Source: Thozetella sp. PMI_491
Lineage: Eukaryota > Ascomycota > Sordariomycetes > Chaetosphaeriales > Chaetosphaeriaceae
Direction of reading: 5' to 3'
NCBI GenBank assembly: GCA_021432635.1
Contig: MU270038.1
Coordinates: forward strand, 744,001-808,000
Length of the DNA: 64,000 nucleotides
Part shown: piece after piece, positions 46,158 to 57,136 of the stretch
Position numbering within the stretch: the first letter of the stretch is position 1
Layout of the letters: every line of letters starts with the position of its first letter
Program-made: the position numbers and the translations under genes
Notes under the pieces: generated by a model
The model's input: only the letters and a program-made list of their open reading frames with translations
The model's database searches: none
What the model was told of the DNA's origin: nothing

Positions 46158-46889
46158 ATGGCCACTCCAGCGTCCAACCCCCGCTCGCACTATGCCGAGA
46201 ACCCCTCGGCCTTCCCCCTCGAAGGTGGCTGCGCTTGCGGCCAGGTTCGCTACCGCCTCGAGCGCCCACCGCTGATCGTTCACTGCTGCCACTGCACCGT
46301 CTGCCAACGCGAAACCGGGTCGGGCTTCGGCCTCAACGCTCAAATCGAGGCCGATGCTGTGACCGGGCTGCCGTCCGCTCCGCCCAACGCCCCGAGTTAT
46401 CCCGCGCGCCCCGACGAGTATCCTGCATGCGGGCCACTGCCGGAGCGAGTCGACAGGCGTGTCACCTCTAGTAATGAGGGAGCAAGCGACCCGCAGACCA
46501 ACGAGGCAGCGCCCGAGTCACACGCAGAGGTAGTCGAGCCCGTCCTCATGTCTCTCCCCTCCGAGTCCGGATACGGACAAGAGGTGGCGAGATGCCCAGC
46601 TTGCGGAACTATGGTTTGGAGTCATTATGCCGGCACGGGCCGCTTAGTGCGCTTTATCCGCACCGGGACGCTAGATCGAGCGTGGGAGATCAACCCCGAC
46701 GTCTACATCTACACTCGGAGCAAGCGCGACTTTGTCTCGCTCCCGGAGGATGGTAGGCCGAAGTATGACGAGTTTTATCCTAGCAAAGAGGCTGTCTGGA
46801 GAGAGGGGTCGTTGCAAAGGCTCGAAAAGCTGCTGCCGGCAATCAATGAGTATCGACTGGCCAGGGGCTTTCGAGCCATGGTGTTGTAG
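46158..46889 (+). CDS. GFA/CENP-V-domain zinc protein
   Basis: Single-exon gene for a 243-residue protein of the GFA superfamily, named after an enzyme once thought to condense formaldehyde with glutathione. Members carry structural zinc and mostly lack a proven function. The zinc ligands are visible: GGCACGQVRY (C-x-C), HCCHCTVCQRETG (C-x2-C-x2-C region) and ARCPACGTMVW (C-x2-C). Between the second and third clusters the protein carries about 60 extra residues of low-complexity Pro/Ser/Glu-rich sequence (from PSAPPNAPSYPARP to EPVLMSLPSESGYG), whereas family members usually have a shorter beta-hairpin link. The C-terminal part (RFIRTGTLDRAWEINPDVYIYTRSK, PKYDEFYP) matches fungal homologues. 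The ATG at 46158 (gcagtcATGGCC) is preferred because the upstream in-frame codon at 46143 is TTG. It is divergently paired with RPF2. Confidence 0.87.
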   Translation: MATPASNPRSHYAENPSAFPLEGGCACGQVRYRLERPPLIVHCCHCTVCQRETGSGFGLNAQIEADAVTGLPSAPPNAPSYPARPDEYPACGPLPERVDRRVTSSNEGASDPQTNEAAPESHAEVVEPVLMSLPSESGYGQEVARCPACGTMVWSHYAGTGRLVRFIRTGTLDRAWEINPDVYIYTRSKRDFVSLPEDGRPKYDEFYPSKEAVWREGSLQRLEKLLPAINEYRLARGFRAMVL

Positions 46890-48028
46890 TGTAAGCACAT
46901 ACAGTACTCTACAGCCATTAAGGGGGTCTAGGGAGACGAAATGGCCAGATTCCTCTGTCATCGTATCAGGGTCTTCAGGCGATAGACTCTAGGTCTATAA
47001 AGGGTAGTCGCAAACTGTGCCCTGTGATTTTGGCTTATAATCTCAGGCTCGGACTACCCAGACACAATATATAGTGGTCACCATCCACCAACTAGGACGG
47101 CTCTGCAAAGCGGACACCCAGCAGCTTAGGCAATGCTTGGTGGGGTGGTAGTTGACGTGGTATTCATACAATACATACAAATCTGGACACCAAGTCCAGT
47201 CCTCCTCTCGGACTAACTACTACTTCTGGAGCAGGGGACCGAATGGTCCTCCTCGTCCCCAACCACGTATCCCTTCCTTCCTATATGGGAGACCCTAGAT
47301 TCTCCAGCCACGTGAAAACAAATACCATCCGCACCGGCTTGGCCGATGACTTCCGACCATGGTCGGGATTCATAGCAGAGAAGCATCGAAGTATAAAACT
47401 CCGAAGAACCGTCGGAAGACGCCCTGAGAACAATCGCTATAGTGAGCCTCGAGATGAAAGCGATTTCTGGAAAAGCACCCTCTAACACAAGCTTCCCCTT
47501 TGATGTGAACCAGCCTAGCCAGGCCGTAGAACGCCGTAGAATGAGTGACGATGGAATAATGCAGAGAATCTCAAGCCACAGACAACAACAGCCTCTCGCC
47601 TCGAAAAGGAAGCCGAGATCGTGCACCCCGTTGCGGGAAGGACCGCTCTGCCACAAGCCCCACGTAGATACCCGTGTGCCGGGTAGGGTTCTCTCTCTGA
47701 ATACTGAAGCCTTCTAACGCCGTGTTGGATGAGTCAACTTTTTTTCTGGTTCGATAATGCTGATACGCCGCTGCAGTCTGGGGTTGGTATAAAGGCAAAC
47801 CAGTTGAAAAAAAAAAAAAAAAAAAAAAGTATTCGGCACCGCTGCCTATTGGTATCATTCCGAGGATGCCGCATGGTTCGTCGTGTCACGCCCGTGAAAA
47901 AATCCCGTATGCCCTGGCTTCCCCCAGCCCTCCCGCATTCCATACTGCCTCCTTATTTCGATGGTTGATCAAGGGCAGCCTGCCCCTTGAATCGCGTAAA
48001 CTGTGAGCAATGTTGATTCGCCGGCGGC
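46890..48028. other. Convergent 3' spacer with poly(A) tract
   Basis: About 1.14 kb between the GFA stop and the DUF1765 stop. It carries a 22-base A-tract at 47807-47828 (listed separately). A plus-strand frame at about 47442-47717 and a minus-strand frame at about 47213-47656 overlap each other and match nothing I know. Confidence 0.5.
47807..47828 (+). repeat. 22-base poly(A) tract, possible retroposon tail
   Basis: Twenty-two uninterrupted adenines are followed at once by GTATTC (47829-47834). The same hexamer occurs upstream at 47160-47165, so the 640-base interval between them could be a retroposed fragment with a short target-site duplication. A six-base match is weak, and a simple A-run is equally possible. 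Confidence 0.4.
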
Positions 48029-51000
48029 TTAACCACGCATGCCCCGGAAGCCAAGGCCCTCCATGCTGAGCGTTGGCACTTCGATTGAAGCCAAGCCCAG
48101 GACGCCCTCGTCGCGCCGCCGGTCCACAAACGAGTTGTTTTCGTTCACTACGATGCTCCACTCGGCGAGCGCTCGCCCTGTGTAGGTTGCGTTGAACGTG
48201 TAGATGCCCGTGGGTTCAGTTGCTTGGACCATGGACTGGTGCTGGCGGATCTCATGCTCGAAGTCGAATGCTGGCCCCGGCGCAGTGGCAGAAGAGGAGG
48301 CGGCGGTGACAGGCGAGAACACGTCTTCGGGGAGCTCTTCTGGCGGCGTGTGGAATGGCGTGTCCTCGTCGGTGTCGGTTTCGCTCGAGGAGGATGCCTT
48401 GCTGCCATTCGAGGTCGTTCGCACCATGGGGCCGTTGGACGCTCGCTTGTCGCTCTTGGCCGGCGCGGCATCCAAGGGCCGGGCATTCCGTGCTTCGCTG
48501 ACAAGACCGGTGCTCATGAGCCCACTGAACCGCCGCGTGGGAGGCGGCAGCCCGGCCGCAATTGGCGGCGGACTGGCGCTGCGAGACGAATTGCCTCCAC
48601 CCGAGCCGGTGCTGTTGGACAGAGCGGCGCGCGCACTGCTTACTCTTGCCTGGGCAGGTGCAGGAAGCCTTGGCGGCGCCAGGATGATGGCCTTGGTTTG
48701 AAAGTTGTACGGCTGGAGACCGAAGCGGAAGATGTACTGCGCTGCCTCGAATACCGGCGACGATAGGGACGAATCGTCCGAGACGCTGGAGCCTTTCGAG
48801 TCAGCTGCTTTCGGCGGCGGTGGAGGGCCAGAGGGTAAGGGCAGGTTGCCACTGCCGCCGCGGGACCGCGACGCGGCTGTTTCGCGGCGAGCCTGCTCAA
48901 GCTCCTCTTCCCAAGTCCGCTTCCCGCTGCCGGAGGAGCTGCCGGTCGAGCCGAGGTTGACCGGTGCACCTGCACTCATGGAGAGAACTTTGCCGAGGAG
49001 AGACCATCTCTTCTTGTATGTGGTCTGGTTTGGGTCTGACTTGCTGCTGCTGGCAGACTCAGGCTCGTCGCGACCAACCAGACCGCCGAAGAAGGGGCCC
49101 TGGGTAGAGTCCGGAGCGGGGCTGGGGAAGGAGTCGAAGGGCATCAGCAGGCCCGGCTGCGGCTGCACCACCTCGGATCGGATGATTATGAAGCGCTTGG
49201 AGGGCGCCGGCAGCGACGGTACTGTGGAAGGGGGCGCCCTCGCGTTGTTGCGCAGCCAAAGGTAGTGCGACCAGGTTGTCTTCAGGCGCTGCGAGACGAG
49301 CAGGAAGATCCTACTGTCGAGCTGGTTCGCAGTGCCCGAGTCCCGACACATGCGCCAGCAAACTAGGCGCATGTAATAGCTTCGAGTCAGGGAGCACCAG
49401 TTGTTGAAGAATTTGTTCCAGATTTCGTCGCTGAGCAGCCAGTTGCAGCAGATTGATTCCTTCATGGCCGGGTCCGCCGTGATCTCGTCCCATACTGAAT
49501 ACAGGAACGTGATCAGCTTGATCTCAGTTAGACTGTTTTCGGACCGCGTCAGGATGGGCTTCAGGGTTTCGAGCCAGAACCACAGGTCTATCGGGACCTT
49601 GAGCGCTAGGAGCTGCTCGAAGAAGTCCAGCATGACACAGCAAGCGCTCGTGTTGTAGATGGAGGTTTTCTTCGCCGCACCTCGCATAATGGCTACGAAG
49701 GCCTCCGAGATGGTGGGCCCCACGGTGCTATCGGCCAGCATGTCCTTGAGAAGGATGATCAGCCGGTTTTCGTCCATCTCCTTCAGGAGGTTGTTGCCGG
49801 GCAGCGGAAGTGCCACCGCGTCGGCTGATTCCATGACCGACCAGTTCTCCAATGTCTCATGGCGGTGGATTGTCGCGTCCAGCGAGCTCAGGAGCTGTGC
49901 GTGTAGCAAAACGAAGGCCGGGGCGCGGGCTTTCTCGACGAGCGGGAGTTCGCTGGGCATGAACTCCTCCGACAGGATGTAATAGTACTTGGTGAAGATG
50001 AACAGCAAGTCAGTGTCAGCGCCGCGCCATCTTGACACCCAAGGGCCGGTCCATGGGACCTGGGCCGTAATTAGAGGCATCTTGCCTACGGTTCGCAGCC
50101 TCTTTTCCATTGCTCGCACTGAAGACCAACCTAGCTTGCCCAGGCTTGGGGGGAACAGCGCCACGATATCCTCGCTCTCTCCCTTATTGACCTTAGGGAG
50201 GCCGAGCTCCTCAGCCGTCCTCCGGAGTAGCTCGTTGTTGACGCCCCACAGACGAACGAGGATGTCGGCGATGCCCGGGACGAAGAAGAAGGCATATGCA
50301 CACGCCTTGCCGCACCAGTTGACCAGGCTTGTGGGCGCGTGCCTCTGCGACATCTTTTCGACAACAAGCGCCATCTGCCGCACTAGGTTGTTGACAAACA
50401 TGGTGCGGACGTTGTGCTCGGCAGACTCAATAATAAACGCGACCATGTCAGGCTCGTCCCCGGCAGTCGACTGGGTCCACGACCTGGCCCGTACCTTCTC
50501 GCCCGGTGACCGTCTCTTTAGTGGCTGGAAATAGCTCGTGCACATCCTCCACTCTGGCCGCATCATGATGAGCGTCGTGGCCTCGAGCAGGGTGGGCCTG
50601 TCCACTCCCGCGACGGGCTGCTGGACGGGGGAGGATGCCATCGCCTGCCCTGCATCTAGGAACCCTCCATTGGACATCTGACCCAGGCGGCCCTGGCTGC
50701 CGTCGAGCATCTTGAGCAGCTCGTTCCACCACTTGTTCAGAATCGAGGTTCTTCGCTCCACATCCTCCGGGGAGAGGACGCCCTTATCGGTGTTGGAGGG
50801 ATGAAGGGCAGTGCTGCGGAGAAATGGCACCAAGGTTGCTCGAACCACGGCCATCCGGGCCGAGCTCGACGTCTTGGAGGCCAAGACAGGAAGCTCGTCA
50901 TCGAGGTTGCGAAACATGCCCCAGTGCGGGTCGTTGGACGTCGGATGAGGCATGGTCAGGCCCGTGTCGACCGTCGACTCGGACGCGTTCTCCGAGGGGT

Positions 51001-52102
51001 CCGCAGTCGTGTCCGAAGCAGCCGACGAAGTTGTATGTGACGAATTTCGGGGGTTGGAAGAGGGTGCGGAAACCTGGACCACGAGGCTTTCCGTCTTGTC
51101 GGCAATTGGGATCAGCTCCGGGGCGGCGTCTATGGCGCCTCCGGCTGACGGGGCTGTGCTAGGGATGTTGTCAGAATCTGCGCCTTTAGGCGCTGATGAG
51201 GCTGACAGAGGCAGCGAGAAGGAGCGGCTAGCAAAGACGTTTTGGGGGCTTTGTTTGAACTTGGTCAGATATATGCTCGCACGATTCAAGGCGCGGGTTG
51301 TGCTGCTGGGTGACTGCGAGTCGGCCGGCCGGCCGGCCTCGCTAGGGTTCAAATCCGGCTTCGTAGACACATCGCTCTCGATGGGCTTCCGGGAGCCGAG
51401 ATTGGACTTTGATTTTGGGATCCCCAAGCTCGCACGGCGGCCGCCCCCGCTCTTTTCACTCTTGTCATGGCGGCTGCTGGGCGGGGAGGGGGATCGCGAG
51501 GTCGAGATCCACGACCGCCGCGCAAACTCGGCGAATGACTCGACGGTTCTCGACCGCTCGAGCGGCTTGGACGCAAAGTCTTTATCCGAGACATCATTGA
51601 CCTTGTACAGCTTCGGGAGCTCCTTGGGCTCGTCGTCCAAAAGGCGTTGTACGTTTGGCGTCGACTTGGAGCTCGGGAGCCACGACCGCGGCCGGTCGAT
51701 CATGGACATGCGCCTGCTGGCCTTCTCCTTCTCCTGGACAGTCTTACCCGCCCCGCCCGCCGCGGCAGTGGCGGCGGGCCTGGGGCTCCCCGTCCTGACC
51801 TCCACTGTCTTTTCGTTCTGTGAGACCTTGACCGTCTCTGTCTTGCGGTCCAGCTTCAACGGCACGCGGAAGTCGCTCTCAAAGTCGAACGAGGGAACAT
51901 CGAAGGCAGGTAGGCTCGGGAGGCTCTTGAGGTTTAGGTTTCGGTGTTGATTGAGTGCGAGGGAGCCGATGTTTGAGGGTTGCGGCGTGGGCATTCCTCC
52001 CAGCAGGTTGGGGGTGGAATGCGAACGGTGGAATGGCGTGCTCGCCTCGACGGCCGGAGCCATCGTTAGAGTTGAGCCGCTCATCTCATGGCCAACGAGC
52101 AT
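48029..52102 (-). CDS. DUF1765 family protein, single exon (about 1357 aa)
   Basis: A 4.07-kb uninterrupted frame encoding a large fungal protein of the DUF1765 family, whose function I do not know. The first 440 residues are disordered and Ser/Pro-rich, with many potential phosphosites (HRSHSTPNLLGG, SWISTSRSPSPPSSR). The conserved alpha-helical region runs from about residue 440 to 1010 (ILNKWWNELLKMLDG, LVNWCGKACAYAFFFVPGIADILVRLWGVN, DLLFIFTKYYYILSEEF, IKLITFLYSVWDEI, LRLVCWRMCRDSG-like segments). A second low-complexity part follows, with a conserved C-terminus (TYTGRALAEWSIVVNENNSFVDRRRDEGV) that ends in GLGFRGMRG. In-frame ATGs at 52102, 52084 and 52063 are all possible; the last two have better contexts. 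No membrane segments are certain. The lack of introns over 4 kb contrasts with most neighbours. Confidence 0.86.
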   Translation of the reverse strand: MLVGHEMSGSTLTMAPAVEASTPFHRSHSTPNLLGGMPTPQPSNIGSLALNQHRNLNLKSLPSLPAFDVPSFDFESDFRVPLKLDRKTETVKVSQNEKTVEVRTGSPRPAATAAAGGAGKTVQEKEKASRRMSMIDRPRSWLPSSKSTPNVQRLLDDEPKELPKLYKVNDVSDKDFASKPLERSRTVESFAEFARRSWISTSRSPSPPSSRHDKSEKSGGGRRASLGIPKSKSNLGSRKPIESDVSTKPDLNPSEAGRPADSQSPSSTTRALNRASIYLTKFKQSPQNVFASRSFSLPLSASSAPKGADSDNIPSTAPSAGGAIDAAPELIPIADKTESLVVQVSAPSSNPRNSSHTTSSAASDTTADPSENASESTVDTGLTMPHPTSNDPHWGMFRNLDDELPVLASKTSSSARMAVVRATLVPFLRSTALHPSNTDKGVLSPEDVERRTSILNKWWNELLKMLDGSQGRLGQMSNGGFLDAGQAMASSPVQQPVAGVDRPTLLEATTLIMMRPEWRMCTSYFQPLKRRSPGEKVRARSWTQSTAGDEPDMVAFIIESAEHNVRTMFVNNLVRQMALVVEKMSQRHAPTSLVNWCGKACAYAFFFVPGIADILVRLWGVNNELLRRTAEELGLPKVNKGESEDIVALFPPSLGKLGWSSVRAMEKRLRTVGKMPLITAQVPWTGPWVSRWRGADTDLLFIFTKYYYILSEEFMPSELPLVEKARAPAFVLLHAQLLSSLDATIHRHETLENWSVMESADAVALPLPGNNLLKEMDENRLIILLKDMLADSTVGPTISEAFVAIMRGAAKKTSIYNTSACCVMLDFFEQLLALKVPIDLWFWLETLKPILTRSENSLTEIKLITFLYSVWDEITADPAMKESICCNWLLSDEIWNKFFNNWCSLTRSYYMRLVCWRMCRDSGTANQLDSRIFLLVSQRLKTTWSHYLWLRNNARAPPSTVPSLPAPSKRFIIIRSEVVQPQPGLLMPFDSFPSPAPDSTQGPFFGGLVGRDEPESASSSKSDPNQTTYKKRWSLLGKVLSMSAGAPVNLGSTGSSSGSGKRTWEEELEQARRETAASRSRGGSGNLPLPSGPPPPPKAADSKGSSVSDDSSLSSPVFEAAQYIFRFGLQPYNFQTKAIILAPPRLPAPAQARVSSARAALSNSTGSGGGNSSRSASPPPIAAGLPPPTRRFSGLMSTGLVSEARNARPLDAAPAKSDKRASNGPMVRTTSNGSKASSSSETDTDEDTPFHTPPEELPEDVFSPVTAASSSATAPGPAFDFEHEIRQHQSMVQATEPTGIYTFNATYTGRALAEWSIVVNENNSFVDRRRDEGVLGLASIEVPTLSMEGLGFRGMRG

Positions 52103-55100
52103 GCACAATGCGAGCCGAAAGAGGGAGCGCTCGGCACGATAGAATAAGACAATAAGAATAACAGCAACACAACGACCCTAAAAAAAGAAATCGCAGGCTC
52201 GGCTGCTCTAGACTGGCTTTCTGCCTACGTCGGGCTCCGTCGAGCGTGGTGCGAGTCGCAGCAAGCGTCGCAGTGGTGGCCGTCGTCAGCTGAGGAGTAG
52301 ATGGTCCCCCCGGCTCTATATTAACGAACGCAAATCGGCCAGGGGAAACGAGCTAGCCAGGGGGGGGTGGATGGGCGTGTGGGTTGTGTTGGCTGCCGCC
52401 TCTCCCGAATGCTTGGCGGGGTGAGGTCACAGCCTTGGCCCCTTGTCTCTCCGCTCTGGTTCAGATTGTGTGTGCCTCGTGGGCAAAACCAAGGAATTCG
52501 GTAGCAAACCTCTGGCCGGCAGAGTCGAAGTCGCCGGAGATTGGTAACTTGGAGGGAGCGGCAGAGGAAACAGAGGAAACAGAGGAGCGCGGCCGGCTGG
52601 CGACTGGCGCTTCTTTTTTAAGAACCACTCGTCTTCGGACGAGCGCAGCATACGCTTGGGGGTAGATTTCTCTTCTGGTGCGTTTCAAGACTTTCCAGCA
52701 CCATGCTACTTAGGCCAGAACGGAGCCGCTACTTGGTCGCCGGGGCTGAGGAGTGGTCCGTCCGTGTGGTCCTGAAGGCCCGAAAGAGGATTCGAGGGAG
52801 GAACTCTCGTATGGAGCAGGTCTTTTGGCCACTTCGACCCTCGAATGGCCCACGCCTGCCAAGATCAAGGCAGCCGGGCGATAATGGCTCCTAATAAGAA
52901 GGGACTCCGCAGGCCGTTCGCGGGGTGTTCGACGGTTCCGCTGGTGCCACAATCCGGCTCGGGAATGGCTAGTATGATGTAAATTGGATTTGCTGGAGCC
53001 AGGTCGGCCGGTGCTCGAAAGGAACCGCCAATGTGGACAGCTGGACGGGCGTTATAGCATGGGGGTGGCCGGTGTCTTTGATTCGCGCGAGCCCGATTCT
53101 GGCGGTTGGCACCCTGTGGTCCCAGCGACGACACCGCCTAATTACTGGCTAGGGAGACAGAGATTGGCGAGGGAGGAGCACGGGAGGAGCACTGAATGTG
53201 GGGAGGTAGAGAGGGGCAGGTGGACATTCGCGAATCCAAGCCGAAGCATGAATCACACAAATCCTGAATTGAGCGGTCCGACAGTTTGGATGAGACGAAG
53301 AACTGCCTGCCCTCCGTTGGTGCGAGCGGGTGGTGAGTGATGTGCTCTTTTCGGCGGTCCGCTACTTAGAGCACTCCTCGTCTCAAGCTCCCTCTTCAGG
53401 CGCATACACATACACCCCAGAAGCAAAGGAAGGATTACTTCGTACTGTACATACGGAGGCGGTATTTACCCTGGCGGAGCCCGTGCAGATCGGACGCTAG
53501 GACTGGATGCGCCGTAGGGGCTACGAGGCGGCTTGGAGGCTTCTCGAAAAGAAAAGAAAAAAAAGAGGGACTACGCAATACTCGGGCCATCGTTGCAGAT
53601 GCAAGACCCCTTCCGACTCGCCGAATGGGGGTCCCAAGCAGGCCGGCTGAGACCGCCACCACGCAGAGCGCAAACGCAGGCTCCGGTGCCGTGAGCTTAG
53701 TCGCAATCGTGTGACGGGGGACGGGCCTTCCGAGGATCCTCGGTGGACGACACCAGATACCGTGCAGCCTGCAGCCCACGCCCCCGGGCTGGTCGGGCAA
53801 GTGCAAGTGGCGCCCGACACGGTAGGGGGGAGGAGGCAGGAAAGCAAGGAAGCACCTCGCAGGCGAGTGAGATGTGAGATCTGTCAGACATCTCGCTCGG
53901 TACGAGCTCCGGTATCGATAACGCGACGATGGGGGGAAGGGCGCATCACAGGGTGACAACGGGCCCTGTGTGTGATTGTGTGATTTCCAAGGTTCCAAAG
54001 CACTTCGACTTGGCGCATGGGGACTTGTCTGGTTGAGCTGGTCGCTGAAACGGCCTGCCAGTGGCCCATGTAAGACAGCGCCTGTGCAGTCATCGGTGGC
54101 CTACCGAAAAACCCACCCTTTTCCCCTGCCCTACCCCTCCTCCAAGCCGACATGCAGCCTCCTGTGGGCGTCTGAGACGGCCTCCTGTGTCGGCGCCGCG
54201 GGGGGTCGCTTAAGCCTAGCATACACGAGAAGCACCCACAAACCCTGGCTCTTCCCTATCATCCTTTTTTTTTTTATCTCTTTCTCTCGGCAGTGTCCAT
54301 TCGCAAAAGACCGAGCCAAGCTTTAGCTCCAAGAGAGAGAGAAAAAAAAAAGAAGGTCCCCCCACCCCACCAGTCCAACGTGAGGATCCGGCGGGCCGCT
54401 TACGGTGGCCTAGAGAGAGGATGGTCCGTATATGCGTATGTATGGCAAGGTGACAAGGGGCAGCAGTACCAGTGAGACACGCCGCCGGAAGATCTTCAAG
54501 GCTCGGCCTCGAAAGTGGACGACCGCGGCGGAAGGAGAAACCCCCTTCCCAAGATCGACCCTCTGGGCTTTGGCGTTCGTTGAGGAGGATCTCCCTCGGG
54601 GACCTTGTTCGTGCCTGGAGGCCAGCAAGCCAGCAGAGAGAGGAAGGCCAATATAGGGATGATTACCTGGATCTTCCAAGACACAGTCAATGTCTCACAT
54701 AACATCATATCCTGTCAAGCCTGTGTAGCCTGCAACGGATTTGGGTGTGGAACGGTGTCCAAGGTGTCTATCCCTGTCCCGAGCTTCAGCAGCCTATCAG
54801 CTGATTATTTGCCCGGAGAGACCCTTCAAACACACTGTATCGATAAAGAGCTAGTTAAAGCAACCCCCGACTCTGTCGAGGGCCTTTGACGATTCAGCAT
54901 TCAGCATTCAGAGTTCAGCCTTGCGAGCTGCAAGGGTTAGGGTTAGATCCCGGCCAAGCGGGTCGCCAATATGAGAGGGCGTCGCGCCACGATCGACTAG
55001 CACAACGCCTGGCAGCAGAGGACACAGCACGGCGAAATCGATGCTCGCCGAGGAAAGCCAGGCGGCTGAGGACAAAAAGCCACCTCACTAGAGCGCGCCT

Positions 55101-57136
55101 AGAGCTTTAGCGCTGTAGCTGAGCCGAACGTGAGAGGCGGTGAATACTCAAAGAGGAAAGCCCGTCCCCGGTCCCCGCCTCCGGGTCGCACGAGCACAAG
55201 AGCTGAAAGGAAGGAGAAAGGCGCGCGCCGCCCAGCCGTCTGGGGATCCCTTTTTCCCCTGCCCCTTATTACTCGTACGGAGCAGGGAGGCGTTGTCGCC
55301 ATTGCACGCCACTGCTGCTCACATCCCTTGTCGCTACACCACGAGACTACGGCAGATGATGAAGAAGATACAGAATGGCAATACCCCTTAGATAACGACT
55401 GGCGCGTCGCTTATAATGTGTTTCTTTTCCCTCTTCTCCGCCCGTCAGAGGTAGTCTGACCAAGGGGATGGCGTAAACCTGGCGCTGGGATGAAGATTGG
55501 CATTCGAGATATTGATCGATGGTGATCAAACCCTGTTCCAGCTCCGCGGCCACAAGCCTCGACGATCTCCCCCCGGTCCCCATGAAAACGATCCACAAGC
55601 TGAGGCATTGGCGGGGCTCCTGCCTTTGCCTGCATCGCTGAGAGGGCGAGAAAATAGACGATCCTAAGGTCCGGGTCAACTCTTGGTTGTCGGACGGTCT
55701 ACAGGGCAGCGGCAGCCGGGAACCTGTGAGCAGCGAGAAGTAGCTTCCGACGCGGGCTGGTGCCTCTGTTGCTTGTTGTTCAGCCTGTGGCGACGTGACT
55801 GTCGTTCGTCGCTCGGTTATGGAGCAATCAAACGTCGCCGCCATGGGAGGCTATTGAGCCCAGGCGGGCCCGGAATGACCACAGCACGGCCGAGCCCAGT
55901 TCGACTGGCGGAGAGCTTCCAACGAGAGCCTCGGTTTCAGCTTGACCCGAACTATCACCTGCATACAGCACGCACATGCTGCCTACGACCTACGACTGCA
56001 CGATGCGCTGGCTTTCTCTGTCAGCCTCTTTCGCTCTACGCAGCACCTCGTTGGTCCCAATTCCTCGCCGTGCTGCCTGCCTGCAGCATGCAGCAGTCGG
56101 GAAGTTCCAAAAGCCGCCCCCCGGGTCTGAAAGAGCTGACTGTTCGAGCATTGGGTAGCTCAGGCAACTCGTCCCCCCTTATCATTTGTTGTCTTTGACA
56201 CCCCGCTCAGGCAGAATCATGTCATGGTCACGTCGTTTGGCCCCCCTCTCCCCCCTTTTGCCATTTCTTTTCTTTTTATGAGAAATAAATAAGTTGGTCT
56301 CTAACAAGCCTTATGCCGGATTTAGACTTAAACGCACCAGGCCACACTCGACATAGGGAAAAGAGGCGCCCGGATGTGCTTCCTGTTCCGACTGCGGGAA
56401 GGACTGCATTAGCTTGTCCACCAACCCCGTCCTCCTACTCCGTGGTACACAGAACGGCTCCCTCCGGACGCCACGATGTTCTCAAGCAAGCCCTTGAAAG
56501 TGTCGGTCAGGGAAGCTGGATGCGCACGCTATACTGTCTCCCTAGCCGGCTGAGAGCGCTGAACGCTCGAAATAACGCTTCTAAGGCCTCGCGACGATTC
56601 CTCACAATGGATTAACGAATCTCGGCCTTCTGTCCCGTGAAAGTCGAAGCTGCACCAAAAGTCTTGCTCATCTGGCTAACGTGAGGCGGTTCGAGGCGGC
56701 GTCGCTAGCTTCGCTGGAAATGAGCCCTTCCGATGCGGAGGGTTCGTCCAATTCCGCGGCACCGGGTTAAAACCACAGCCCCGGACAACAAACTAGACAA
56801 GCCTAGCTGGCCAAATACCGTTCATATTTTCCTCCGTACCATCGGCTCTTCCGTGCTCTTTGCTGCTGGAGATGGGAGGCACTACGCGAGTCAGGGATCC
56901 TACCTCCCGTGAGCACACACACACCATCATGGAAACGCGGCGGCAGAGGTAGACCCAACGCGGCCGTTGTTTGGCTTCAAAATTCTGTCGTCCCTGGGGC
57001 TAGTCCTTACGGAGTAATTGGAAACTAAACAACCATTCTGAATTGGTCTTGGAGTGCACAGATTTGGTAAGCCAACACCCTGCGACGGCCTGTGCACCCG
57101 GAGTTCCCGGCACGGGTGCTTTCGCCGGTCGGTTGA
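52103..57136. other. Five-kilobase gene-free interval
   Basis: The longest stretch in the window without a recognisable gene, lying between the DUF1765 start and the CYP505 stop, both on the minus strand. Open frames are short, overlapping and rich in Arg/Ser/Gly. The part next to 52.1 kb is the DUF1765 promoter and leader. A 7-bp tandem repeat with adjoining telomere-like sequence sits at 54892-54946 (listed separately). Small A- and T-runs occur at about 53557-53572, 54265-54275 and 54342-54352. I see no AT-rich RIP signature and no transposon protein. Confidence 0.45.
54892..54946 (+). repeat. Short tandem ATTCAGC repeat plus interstitial TTAGGG motif
   Basis: ATTCAGC is repeated about three and a half times at 54892-54919 (the last copies diverge to ATTCAGA and GTTCAG). 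Fifteen bases later comes GGGTTAGGGTTAG at 54934-54946, i.e. two fungal telomere units. Interstitial TTAGGG pairs can be binding sites for Tbf1-like factors or relics of break repair; chance is also possible. Confidence 0.6.

Noticed and set aside
51345-51358. tRNA B-box-like GGGTTCAAATCCGG
   Set aside because: It lies inside the DUF1765 coding sequence, and no A-box or cloverleaf could be built around it.
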